Source: Urechis unicinctus
Lineage: Eukaryota > Annelida > Polychaeta > Xenopneusta > Urechidae
Direction: 5' to 3'
Assembly: GCA_034190875.2 (NCBI GenBank)
Contig: CM067356.1
Coordinates: 56,069,458 to 56,133,457, forward strand
DNA length: 64,000 nt
In this document: positions 28,011-38,387 of the stretch, piece by piece
Layout: every line of letters begins with the position of its first letter
Position numbering within the stretch: the stretch's first letter is position 1
The notes under the pieces: model-generated
Told to the model about the DNA's origin: nothing
The model's input: only the letters and a program-made list of their open reading frames with translations
Database searches by the model: none
Program-made: the position numbers and the translations under genes

Positions 28011-30640
28011 TTTGCGGTCGCATTTGTTGCACACCACAAAAAGCTATACTTGCATAAAGCTGTCCAATGGTACTTTTAAAAATAAATCTGAAAGGCTCGT
28101 ATGAAATATGTCCGTTTATTGGCATAGAGAAAGTGGGATAGCCATTAAATATACCTTCTTAATATCATTCATGATACTTTGTCAACCGATGTAAGGAGAA
28201 CCAACGCTATAAAGTGATTCACAGATGCAAAACGAGGTAACAAACTTACTGTTTGCCAATATTACCCCCAACATCGCATCCTATTCAAATGTGCTTTGCG
28301 AGAGGCGCATTTCGTGCAGCGCGTTGCGATCACATGCAGTTAAAATACAATTTCGGTGAAAACGACGAAATTGGTAAAGCGAGCAGTCAATCGCCCCTTG
28401 TAAAGATACAGGAGATGATATTGGTACACCCTTTGGTGTTGAGCTCGATGAAGCAAATTCATCTATGATCAGCGCACAAGAGGCGTCTTTTATAGATGAT
28501 GATAAGCATCACAAGTGATTACGCATTGTCTAATAAACGCGACCTAAGAATACAACAACATTGCGGATATCCACGATTCCAGTCAATGGGGTTGCCCCCT
28601 ATTGATCTGTGTGTAGATGATCCATGGTTTCTCTTATGCATTGATGGTGGTGAGCGGTTGATATGTTAACTGAAGTTTGACCATTTGGAGGCTTCCAATT
28701 CGTTTGTAATTTTCGACTTCTTTACAGTGAATAACGTTCATCTAATATCCGTTTAAAGCGCTTTGAAATATATTAAAACTGTGTTATTCAAATGATGTAC
28801 TTAATGTAGAAAACACGAAATTGATTCATTCGTTTAATTTTCACCTTTGCCTGCGATTCTGTTGCTGTTTCTCACAACACTTTAGTCAGTCTCAGCATTA
28901 ATGACGTCCAGGTATTTTTACTCTTCCGGAATTTACTGACGTCTGTTGATGCAATGCGTTGAGAAATGAGGACATCATCTCGTTCAAGGGCGTCCGGAAA
29001 AAGATTTATTTAATTTTAGCTTACAGATATTTTGTGATTACGCTTTAGGCTATTTACATAAAATGCTCGCTAAAAAGTATGATGAGTAAGTATTTTGAGA
29101 TGCAGGGCGATGAACATTTCGACAAAAGAGCGGATGTTGTCAAATGTAGCGATATGAACAAAGGTGGCCCAGAAATACTGAAATTTACCACTAAATAGGA
29201 TTTAATTTTATTTGGCAGTTACTCTCATACATATTATTCCAACGTGTGCATTCATTATATATCTCTGTGTAGAGTATTTGTGTTGATTTAATGACAACCA
29301 TTCATTGTTTAACCAATCTATTTTCAGCCGGATTCGTTTATATTAATGTGGCGTGTAGCCCTTTTGCTAGACGCAATGCATTTTCACATATCTCGCGTAA
29401 CCATTGTCATGGGATGTTGATTACTTTATCCTGGTTTGGTAGTATGTTAATTCTTACGTAAGTGTTGAATTGCTTCCCGCATTCAAATAAATAACTCACT
29501 TTCTGTTAATTAGTTTTGCTTTTGCAATTTAATTTGGAAGTGATTCCTGATGTTACAAGCAACGAACGTTACATTGTTGATAATTTTAAAAGATGCAACA
29601 CAAATCAATCACGCTTATATTGCCACAATAGCTACAGTTTGGAACCTGTGAATCTCAAAATATTTTCTTCGGTATAATCTTGAAGTGGTTTGCATATTTA
29701 ATATGCAATTATGATAATGTGGCAAATATTTGAATCCTATTGCGACTAGGAGTGTTTGGGATCTTGTTGTTGTTTAAATGGAAGTTGCGTATTGGGGACA
29801 GAAACATTAAGTTTACTTTACACCTAACCCTGTTATTGTATAAAAGGTAACGTACTGCCAACCTGCACGTATAACATACAGGGAGCATAATAAATATAGT
29901 TAAATGCTATTAACGTAACTAATAATTGTTTTGACATAGCCGTACGTAAATACAATTTTAGAAAACAAACTCGTTTTACCGAATTGTCCTATTAAGAGTT
30001 AAATTACAACTCGGCGGGTATGGACACAGAAAAACTGCCTCCTCACATTTCCGTTGCCAGCAATCTTGATAATCGAATGTTTACCGAATGAATAATGTAT
30101 GCAGCAAAATATGGTATATTGCAATAGCAATCGGAATGCTTCGAGACGGCATCACACGGGAACAAGCCATTATTGACCTGGTCAAAGTTCAAACAATGTG
30201 GTCTGAATCATTGTTGTGACGGAACGTTACACAAAGCAAATTGTGAGAGTGACTCTATATCCAATAGTACTTTTGCAATTGCGTATATCGCAAACACCGT
30301 TTAACACAAATCGATGTTTTCTAGCTAATTCAATGATGCCATCAACATAAATATTAAAGCATCCAATGAATACAATACTACCAGCCTATTGAAGTAAAGC
30401 ACTTATGTCACAATTCCGCTATAATGTTAGGTATTAAGCTAATGTAATTATTTAACCAAGGAAAATGTCATTAGACAAACGAAAACTACTCGTTTTCCAA
30501 TAATGATATAACACTCTAGTGCTGTACATTGTTCTAATTATACGCTTGTGTAGATCTTATCCACCAACTGATGATTCATACAATGTTAAGTTAGGATATC
30601 ATATTATAATATAACGAGCGCCTTAAAGTCCGCAGTTGGG
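28011..30640. other. Intergenic, nothing recognised
   Basis: AT-rich, unique-looking DNA. The frame at 28253-28468 has no recognisable domain. No RNA gene or terminal repeat was seen. Confidence 0.45.
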
Positions 30641-30649
30641 ATAAGGCTT

Positions 30650-30830
30650 GCTATTTGAAAGGTAATCGGGCCCACCGGCTCTATAACGTATCAAGCATTC
30701 ATAAATTGATAATTTAAAAATCGTTGTCGGGCTATCTCTCCGTCCATTCAAACTACATACCAGCAAACTGCCAACATGTATGTCACGTCCAACCTCTTGT
30801 GTTCGTATGTGAAACATGCTGAGAATGCTC
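30650..30830 (+). repeat. Interspersed repeat shared with 53.4 kb
   Basis: It aligns with 53435-53600. Both contain CCCACCGGCT, TATAACGTATCAAG, ATCGTTGTCGGGCTATC, ACATACCAGCAAACTG, and ATGTCACGTCCAAC. The overlapping minus-strand frame at 30623-30958 is therefore probably not a gene. Confidence 0.75.
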
Positions 30831-31505
30831 TCAATCTGTCTAATGGGAATGCCATTCCCCAGAACGTTTATGGTGTGGACCTTTTTGTATTGGTTTGTTT
30901 CAATGATAAAACGTATATACCGCGTGTTTTCACGTGTGTGTTGCAATGTATTTTCCAATGGGTATCAGGGATCTTATTCACATCGTGCAGATTAACGTTG
31001 CAATGGTAGTTTCATTACATACTTAGAAACCCCACGTCTGCAAAGTTACCTGAATCCACCTCATTTTCCCCAAATAGTTAAACGGTTTTATGTGACTCCG
31101 GCAGCACAATAACGGCGGTCGGCTCACCACAGATTATGATACTGATATATACCCGTGTGAACGTAGAACTGCGGCTTATATTTAGCAAACAACAGAAGCC
31201 GTATGCTATTGCATTTATTGATTGCGCTCACTATATCAATCGTAAATGTCGACTCAGCATAACACGCGTATGGAACCATTGCTGCAAATGTGGCTGCGTT
31301 ACTAAATCACCAATATGTAAAACCAAACGGTACTATTTAGTGATGACTAGGTGGTTCGCTATAGTAATGAGTACATAACTAAAAGAATATTGCAGTAATC
31401 TGCTTATATACGTTTTGATTGTTGTTTTCACTAGAGGGGTTGTTCAAGAATGGCATATACTTCTCTGCACAGATAACAATCTTTTAAAAACAAAGCACAG
31501 AAAAT
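30831..31505. other. Intergenic, nothing recognised
   Basis: No domain, repeat or RNA gene recognised. The frame at 31136-31378 is unsupported. Confidence 0.4.
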
Positions 31506-31509
31506 TTGA

Positions 31510-31585
31510 AATAGAGAGAGAGAAAGCAGTGGGAGAGGGAGTGAGAGAGAAAGTGAGCGAGAGGATATGAAAGGGAAAGTGAGAG
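31510..31585 (+). repeat. GA-rich simple repeat
   Basis: Imperfect GAGA/GAAAGTGAGAGA purine tract. The minus-strand frame 31444-31683 is a by-product of it. Confidence 0.85.
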
Positions 31586-32402
31586 ATACGATGAACTAGG
31601 GGTAAACAAAATGAGATGTGAGGGCAGGTTAGTGTTAAAGGCAGAAGGCAGATTACTTTATCTTTGGAGATGCAGAAAAGCATATAATGTTTCTTTTTGT
31701 GGTTTATAGCATGACATTGTGGGTTTTATTATGCTGAATGTTTAAAATCGTGAATAATCACTCGCCTTAATACGGACAATACCGGAATTTTTAACATTTG
31801 ATGTATATAAATATATAATGTGTTAGACACGTTGTCTTAGAATGATGGCGGCATAAAAAAATCTCATCGTCGCAACCGCTTTCTTCCCTGTCTCTCCTAC
31901 AGTACGTCTACATTTATGCGTGACAACATATGCTTGGTCATTTCTGTTAGTGTCAAAGGTCAAATGATTATCGTATGACAGGGGATGGTAGCAGCCACAG
32001 GGTTTAGCATTGGCTCGGTCGCAGCTATCTTCTATGCCAAAGACTGCGGCCGGGCCAAAAGTAACCCCTGTCCTCAAAGCGAGCGTAATTAGTATATCAG
32101 GCCGTTTTCCGAAGACATACAAAGTGATGTACCGATGGATAATTTATCAATATGCCTTGCCTAAGTGAATGAATGTTTCTGGTAAATCATGTGATAAATT
32201 CCAACTACACTTACTATGATTTTGTTATCACTCGTTACTTGTTTCTAGATTTTCATAGCTCAGTTGCATTTATTATTTGATTGTAAATCAATGTTGCTTA
32301 ATGAAAATTTTTTGGTAATTTTGGTTTTCGGTTTAACTAAAATATTCCAGACACTTTTTTCATCACTGAATCACTCCAAAAGGTATTCATGTGAGTGGGT
32401 AA
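31586..32402. other. Upstream flank of micro-exon gene
   Basis: No complete exon identified. A strong acceptor-like TTCCAG precedes 32351, and the following frame stays open to the TGA at 32444-32446. That frame overlaps the exon called at 32403 in a different phase. The true 5' exons may lie here, but I cannot place a start codon. Confidence 0.3.
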
Positions 32403-33701
32403 AGCCTCAGGGAGTATTTGCAAAGAAGGCAGGCATCAGCAAATGAAAAGAAAATCAAAAAGGGGGCCAATATGCACCACAGCAATGTTTACAGAATCAT
32501 GAATTTATACCCCCACCGAAGTTATATAAAAGATGTCTACAGCAAAATACTTCATGTGGAATACCACAACAAGGGTAAGCTTATATACATTTGACAGCAA
32601 GTTAAGTTCAAATGGACCTTGCATGTGATTAGTGACATGGAGCAAAAACAAAAATGATTATGCAGTTAGTGCGTGCATAAACTTTTTCTAATTCCTGACA
32701 CAGCTAACATACAATGTATATATTTACATTCACATTGCACTGACAAGACATTATTTAATAACCTGTCTGATACCCTATACAGTTACGATGTCACTCATCT
32801 GCCAGGTGGTTACTCACTCTTGCTGATTGTAAAAAAGGCGCCAACTATATGATAGGTAAAACTAGCATGTATGCTTTGTTTTTATGGGTGCTATTCATTG
32901 GCTTTCAGAGAAACAGATGAAATATGTTGGCCAACCTCAATCAACAGCTGTCAATGATAGTAAGAACAGAGTATATAAATAGTTCACATATTAAGTATAT
33001 GGCTTTTTCAAAATATAAATTCTCTAACTGCAATAACCATTTGATTAAATGTAACTGAAGTATATACGTGATGCAGGTGCGGAGAGTGAAAAGAGAATCA
33101 CTGGTAGGCGTATGCATTTATTGCTTCATAATCTATACAAGAATTGGCTATATTATCAAAACGACCAGATAAAATATGTATGCTTTATTTTATTCAGCTG
33201 ACCAGTCAGAACTCAGTAGACTTGTTGGTAAGTGTAATACTTTTATTGGCTCTGTGATCATACATGGATGTCTCTTTCATGATAATATAACTATAATGGA
33301 AAGACATCATTATAACCTGGTACAAACTTGATTTGATTCAGATGACAAACAAACCGAAATTTCAGTTGGAAAGTGCATGCTTTTATTGGTTACGTTATAT
33401 TTTGCTGAACCACATGTCAACCTTCAGGTTGTTGGACTATTAACTCAAAAACATAAGTTTTGATTCATTTTCAAAAGAATTAACCTTTAAGGCCTTATAG
33501 TGAAAAAATGCAATCTTCAGATTAGGTGAATGGATATCCCAAATAAACCAGGAAATTCTGTGCATACATATACAAGGTATTATGTTTGTTTAGTCATCCA
33601 ATTTCTTGTATTTTTCAGCTGCTGGAAATGAAAAGTGGGAAGACAAAGTGTCAGAAGATGACATCCCACTAAGTTTGTTAAGATTTGTCACAAATGGATA
33701 G
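32403..33701 (+). CDS. Gene of small phase-1 exons, function unknown (5' partial)
   Basis: I do not recognise the protein. Exons read in one phase: 32403-32574 (5' limit uncertain), 32704-32805, 32909-32959, 33077-33103, 33198-33227, 33342-33368 and 33619-33701 (stop TAG). Every intron falls after the first codon base. Internal exons are 102, 51, 27, 30 and 27 bases, all multiples of three, so each could be skipped without a frame change. Acceptors are good (TTTTCTAATTCCTGACACAG, GGCTTTCAG, TTATTCAG, TTTTTCAG). Donors include GTAAGC, GTAAGA, GTAGGC and GTAAGT; the donor after 32805 (GTGGTT) is weak, and after 33368 it reads GAAAGT. Introns are 94-129 bases except the last. Exon 1 encodes a basic stretch (NEKKIKKGANMHHSNVYRIM). 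The last exon encodes an acidic tail ending LLRFVTNG. The first exon overlaps another open frame, so a frameshift or missing upstream exon is possible. It could be a transposon-borne gene. Confidence 0.5.
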
Positions 33702-33705
33702 AATC

Positions 33706-33711
33706 AATAAA
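33706..33711 (+). promoter_or_regulatory. Polyadenylation signal AATAAA
   Basis: AATAAA lies five bases after the TAG at 33699-33701, consistent with a very short 3' UTR for the micro-exon gene. Confidence 0.55.
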
Positions 33712-33777
33712 TACGAAAATGTTCTGATCATCTGTCCACATCATGGATTTCTTCACTTCATCATCATCTTAGTATAA

Positions 33778-34065
33778 ACCCTGGGGGGGCACTTGGCCTT
33801 ATTCTGGATAGGGGTGTGCCGCGGAACCTCGAAAACCCGTACCCGTTGTACAAGGTCAAAATGGCCAAAAGCATACCCTGTCGTACAAGGTATTATGCGA
33901 ATGTATAACCCCTCATACAGATTGAAGATGAAAAACATACCCTGTCATACAAGTATGAGGCAAAAAAACCTGTCGTACAAGTCAAGAGGCCGAAAAAACA
34001 TACCCCGTTGCGCGGCACATATGTACTACCTCTATACACTTAAGTGCACCCCCCCACCCGGGGTG
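33778..34065 (+). mobile_element. Short element with G-rich/C-rich inverted ends
   Basis: The left end reads ACCCTGGGGGGGCACTT and the right end (34042-34065) is roughly its reverse complement, AAGTGCACCCCCCCACCCGG. Inside are about five degenerate units built on CATACCCTGT-CGTACAAG. TAAAC occurs at both junctions and may be a target duplication. The structure fits a non-autonomous DNA element with an internal minisatellite. The frames at 33753-33938 and 33793-34068 follow from the repeat and are not genes. Confidence 0.7.
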
Positions 34066-34150
34066 TAAACAACAACACCACTGGGAGCTTTTAGATATAT
34101 GTATGAAATTAGATGAGAAAAGTTGCATTTCTGTTGAAACATTTCACTGA

Positions 34151-34243
34151 AGAAGGTGGGAGTTGTTGGTGTTCGTCATCACTAATTGTAAAGAAAGTAT
34201 CTGTAGTATAGGTGATGATGAACACCATCCACATCTACCTTCT
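34151..34243 (+). other. Imperfect hairpin, 32-nt arms
   Basis: The arm 34151-34182 pairs with 34212-34243 at 26 of 32 positions. Three of the mismatches become G-U pairs in plus-strand RNA. The loop is 29 nt. The size resembles a microRNA precursor, but a foldback transposon remnant is equally possible. Confidence 0.5.
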
Positions 34244-34692
34244 AAAACAGACGTACTCTTGTTAGACTTGTGCTGATCAATTGCGATGATATTTAGAGGT
34301 CTATCAGATGTATGTAATCAAATCGATCGAAACACAAAATGTGAGGACACTATCCGATACAACTGATATTTAAACATCGAAACACAAGAACAGATAAAGT
34401 CCGCATCACTACGTGTTCAAACGTAAATATGAGCGATAACATGATACCGATAATATCTAGCACTAACTTCTAATGCATTATCTTCAAAATCGCACTAAGA
34501 TCGTACGCAAAACATGAATATACGATAACATTGTGTAATTCGATTCATCAGTCAACTTAATTAAGTTCCTTGTGTCTCGCTTTGTACACGAATGCGAGAG
34601 TTGGAACGACGATGGCGGTTTGACACTTAGTTGGTCTGCAGATCAATTGTTTTGTTTATATCGGAAGTGAAAACAAGGACACCCGCTCTTAC

Positions 34693-34773
34693 CTGCAGCT
34701 CAATTTTATCTAGGTCATCCCGGCGAGGTGAACGCAATGGCTGTGGATGCAGCCGCCTGTAGACATAAAACCG
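34693..34773 (-). CDS. Exon-like coding segment, unknown protein
   Basis: On the minus strand a strong acceptor (CTTTCGCACATTGTAG) precedes an 81-base open segment that ends GAGCTGCAG before donor GTAAGA. It encodes 27 residues beginning RFYVYRRLHPQPLRS and ending DDLDKIELQ, strongly basic then acidic. The product is not recognised. A similar intron start, GTTAGAGCGGGG, follows CATTTCAG near 34955 on the same strand; compare GTAAGAGCGGGT here. This suggests a second, related exon-intron junction upstream. It may belong with the coding-like segment at 35035-35388. Confidence 0.4.
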
Positions 34774-35034
34774 CTACAATGTGCGAAAGAAGGAACATGG
34801 TATAAGGCTGCATGACCTATTGCCAGGCCGAGTTGTATGTTTGAAAAAGGGGTTGATTTATTATTGGCAGTAGATAAATTTGAGGACAATACCGCGACAG
34901 TAACGATACAACGAGGGAAATGTCGATGGTCCATTAGATATGCAAAAAACCCCGCTCTAACCTGAAATGATTTCTCGAATAATTCAGCTTTTAATCAAGC
35001 TTTACAAAGGAAACTACATGGTCCTATTGAACCA

Positions 35035-35388
35035 TTAGTAATTAATTTTCAAGAATTCATACAAAAATGGGTTAGCAAATCGACTCGGATAGATTTGTTT
35101 CACTATAGAATAAGTATGACTTATTAGAATGAAGACAGAGTGAATATTTGCTTGTTTTTGTTTCGTTTTAGTTCTTTGAAACAACTTGAGCTTTTGCACC
35201 TTCTTGACAAGGTAGTACTCGATCGACTGAATGGCTATTGGTTTGTCTTTTTTGTCTGTGTCGTCAACCTTCTTCTCCACAACGACCGCACTCGACGGTA
35301 TACTGGTGATCTGAGGATCTCTGCTGCGGATCACATATTGCGCAATATCTTTGCATTCAAGGCTATCAGCATTCAAGGCTATAAGCAT
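35035..35388 (-). CDS. Coding-like segment, unknown protein (117 codons)
   Basis: The minus-strand frame of 117 codons has protein-like composition in its first 80 residues: a DIAQYVIRSRDPQITSIPSS segment, then a Lys/Asp-rich stretch (EKKVDDTDKKDKP), then an amphipathic SIEYYLVKKVQKLKLFQ. The last ~35 residues look like read-through into an intron, so the real exon probably ends near 35160. The N-terminus lies in a 16-base tandem repeat. No family is recognised. The exon at 34693-34773 lies downstream in the same direction and may be part of the same transcript. Confidence 0.4.
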   Translation of the reverse strand: MLIALNADSLECKDIAQYVIRSRDPQITSIPSSAVVVEKKVDDTDKKDKPIAIQSIEYYLVKKVQKLKLFQRTKTKQKQANIHSVFILISHTYSIVKQIYPSRFANPFLYEFLKINY

Positions 35389-35400
35389 TCAAGGCTATAA
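35353..35400 (+). repeat. Three copies of a 16-bp tandem repeat
   Basis: GCATTCAAGGCTATCA followed by two copies of GCATTCAAGGCTATAA. The array overlaps the start of the minus-strand coding-like segment. Each unit shifts the frame by one base. Confidence 0.9.
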
Positions 35401-37017
35401 CTTTAACTTCATATCAAGGATTAAACACCGGACTTGCATATCCGTCTTGGGGCATTTGGTGGGGAACGTCAGGTTGTACAGGGTTTTTGGTTGGGACGCA
35501 GTGGAGATAAAGTTGTGGAGATTAGGGTTAATAGGGTCATGGTGGGACCCGGGGTAGGGATAAAAGTTTGGTCACAGAAGGAATCCCGTAATCCAGCTAA
35601 CCGCAATTCATTGTCATTTTTAGATATGGTTTAAGATTGGGCAGCTACAGTTAGAGATATATATATATAGCTCTTATGAATCAAGTGGAGTACCCGATCG
35701 ACTGTTGGTCTGTTGGGCTAGATATATAGTCTGCTAGTACAAAATAAGACTAGTGTCCTGTTTGTACACTACAAGACTGTCAAATAGATTGCTCTTAGAT
35801 TAGAGGGAAAAGTCGGTTAACTCGAGAAGGAAAGACATGTCATTTAAAAACCACTGGAGTAACACTGGTCAGTGGTAACTTCAATGCGAGATGAATCGCA
35901 GCGCAGAATGCATTATATGCATTGGAGCAGATAATGTAATAACGGTTACGTTACATCTCACACCATGGTTTATGATGCTTCTGTCCTACGTAAATCCCAG
36001 TTACAGAATAAAACGTTATAAACGTACGTTAATTTTCGACTTAAGTCGCCACTCGGCGTTTGGCACTGTCAATAACATCACTAAATGTTACATTTTATTT
36101 GATCTCAGTTCTGTACACTAAGATGAAATTTTCAATTCGCAATATGCATTGTCAAATTGTTTGACTGTGTAAACATCTGATACCAAAATAGTTATATTTG
36201 AAACGCATTTATTCGGTTATATGTTACCGATATCTAGTTGAACTAATATGAACGCACTTAAACGGTGTTTCAGTACCCTTTAGGGGAAAGGCAGAAGGAG
36301 TAAAACTGTTCTGTATGCTTCATCGGATTACCTAAGCGACACATGAATAGATATTCGGGACATTTAGATGTGATAAGAGTCGGGATAAGAGTTAGACACT
36401 GAGATAAGTGAATATCGTACACTTTGATAGTCGACTCTCTAGCTTGCATGTTTCACTGTTTGAATGAGTGAGTAAGGTACCTCGCTCTTGATGGTTTGCA
36501 TTTTGGCAGCATAGACATGATAATCAATACTAGTCAACAGCACGGACGCTGTCCAAGGTGACATTTATTCGCCCATGGAATACGCGATCTATTCTTTAAG
36601 AAACATGAATTAATAACAGAACATCGTCAATACATGTATATGTCGCGCAAGCGAGTTACATCTTCGCGATTGTTTTTGTCTGCAGATTATGGAGAAATCC
36701 GATCGTAATTAATGGTCAGGGGCAAGGTGTTACAGAGGTGTTTTCCATGTAACTGCATTGTGTTGTTGCGGCTACAGTGTAGTAGCATGGGAGAATGACA
36801 CTTGCTTGGCAGCAGTCAATATGGCGATAGTTTATGTAGTAACTAAGTTAACGCGGAAATTTGCTGGTCTATTGGATAGTCCCTATGCAACAAGACCCAA
36901 ACTTTGCTTTATTAATAAGGCTCGATATTAATTCCAATGAGTATATTCCGTGGGTGTTTAGGGAAACTGGTTACCATTTGGTCGATTTTGTCCTAGGGAC
37001 AAACTGCTTGATTGCTA
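35401..37017. other. Intergenic, no supported gene
   Basis: Bases 35460-35580 are G-rich on the plus strand. The minus-strand frame through 35420-35630 is open for about 70 codons but has no domain. A run of TA lies near 35660. Nothing else recognised. Confidence 0.4.
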
Positions 37018-38111
37018 TTAGCTTGTAGTCTTTTCTTTACACTTACGATAACTGACAGCAAGACTAGGTACAGGACACCTCCCATTATGAGGAATTTCAC
37101 TTCGCATGCAAACTGTACAGGATTTTTCAAAGGAATCTTGCTTGGCATCAAAAAGACTTGTTTCCCCCTTTATTTCATGACTTCCAGCTGAGTTAGTTGT
37201 TGTGAGGTATGAACCATCCATGTTTTAAGGTCTTTTTAAAAACTGAGAAGTTAAAAATACATCAACAACATGCTTCTCACTCACTTTCAATCAATACTTT
37301 TATTAAAAAGTTCAGACTTAGATCATAGTGCATAATGTTCATTTATTCCAAGCTAAAGAACCAATGACAAACAATTTCCCCCAGGATAAATACATCTTAG
37401 TTAATGCATGATGAACAGCATAATGACTTAGTAACAATGCATGCATAAAACATAATACAGCCATGAGTCACCATTCAAAATCCCATCAGTGGAGAATTTG
37501 TTTATACCATTTACATTGTGAACAATAGATAATATTTTTTGGTTCGTAAAAAACAATTCTTGCACAATTGTGTATCTCTGTGATAATAACTGACAGGGGT
37601 GTCCTTTAAAGGCCCACTGGGTTCCATGGCTCTACCATTGACCATTATTGTACTGAATTGGTTTATCCTCAGGGCATGGTAAATTTCTGAAGAAACAAAC
37701 AATCAGTGCCAGCAATCAAATCATTCAAGTGCATGTAATTATTTCCAAAAGATTGCCTGTTAATGAGTACAAGTTTTTATAAATGTTGTGCTCATTACAT
37801 GTAGTATATCAAAAAGATTAAAACAATACATACATGTACAGTTACTTTCACAAGAATATTATTGGTTTGAAATTTCAAGTAATGTAACTTCTTAGGAGAT
37901 CAGACTTCTATGCATCAGACCCATATTCAGAATATGATGACACGGGAGGTTCTGTCATACCATTGACATATATATCTGTACTTATCCCAGAATTGCCAAC
38001 TGCTTGAGCAATAGCCAGAAAGAGCATTCTTTTCATGCATGTTTATGTCATGGTGGTGCCTCTGTAGGATTGCAAGCTTGCCTGCTGTTGCCATGAATTC
38101 TGTCTCCATGC
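37018..38111 (-). other. Possible downstream exons of the zinc-cluster gene
   Basis: Three minus-strand segments have exon-like acceptors. One begins at 38111 (after CATTTCTCCAG) and contains a frame ending NSGISTDIYVNG...SEYGSDA-stop. One begins near 37701 (after GTTTCTTCAG). One covers 37220-37018. Different parts look best in different frames, so the reading is broken or I have not found the true exon limits. They are placed as expected for the 3' part of the gene at 38388-39274, but I cannot assign domains. Confidence 0.25.
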
Positions 38112-38387
38112 CTGGAGAAATGTACAGACATATTATTAATGGTAAACAGTATGGAGTTTTATATAAGGATATTAAATTATGTTAGAAATAATTCATACTT
38201 GACTGTAATTGGTTAATGTCTGCCAGATTTCTGCTGTGAATTTGTAGTTGGTCAAGTAGATGTTGACTTCATCTGCCTGCAGGCAGAATAAGCACACTGA
38301 CTGCAGTATTTTGGCAAAAGTTTCTCAGGTACCCTGTTGCAAAAATATCAATCTATTCAGTATAGTGGAATCGATTTGAATGATTAC

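Noticed and set aside
30623..30958. 111-codon minus-strand frame
   Set aside because: More than half of it lies in an interspersed repeat shared with 53.4 kb, where the frame is different.
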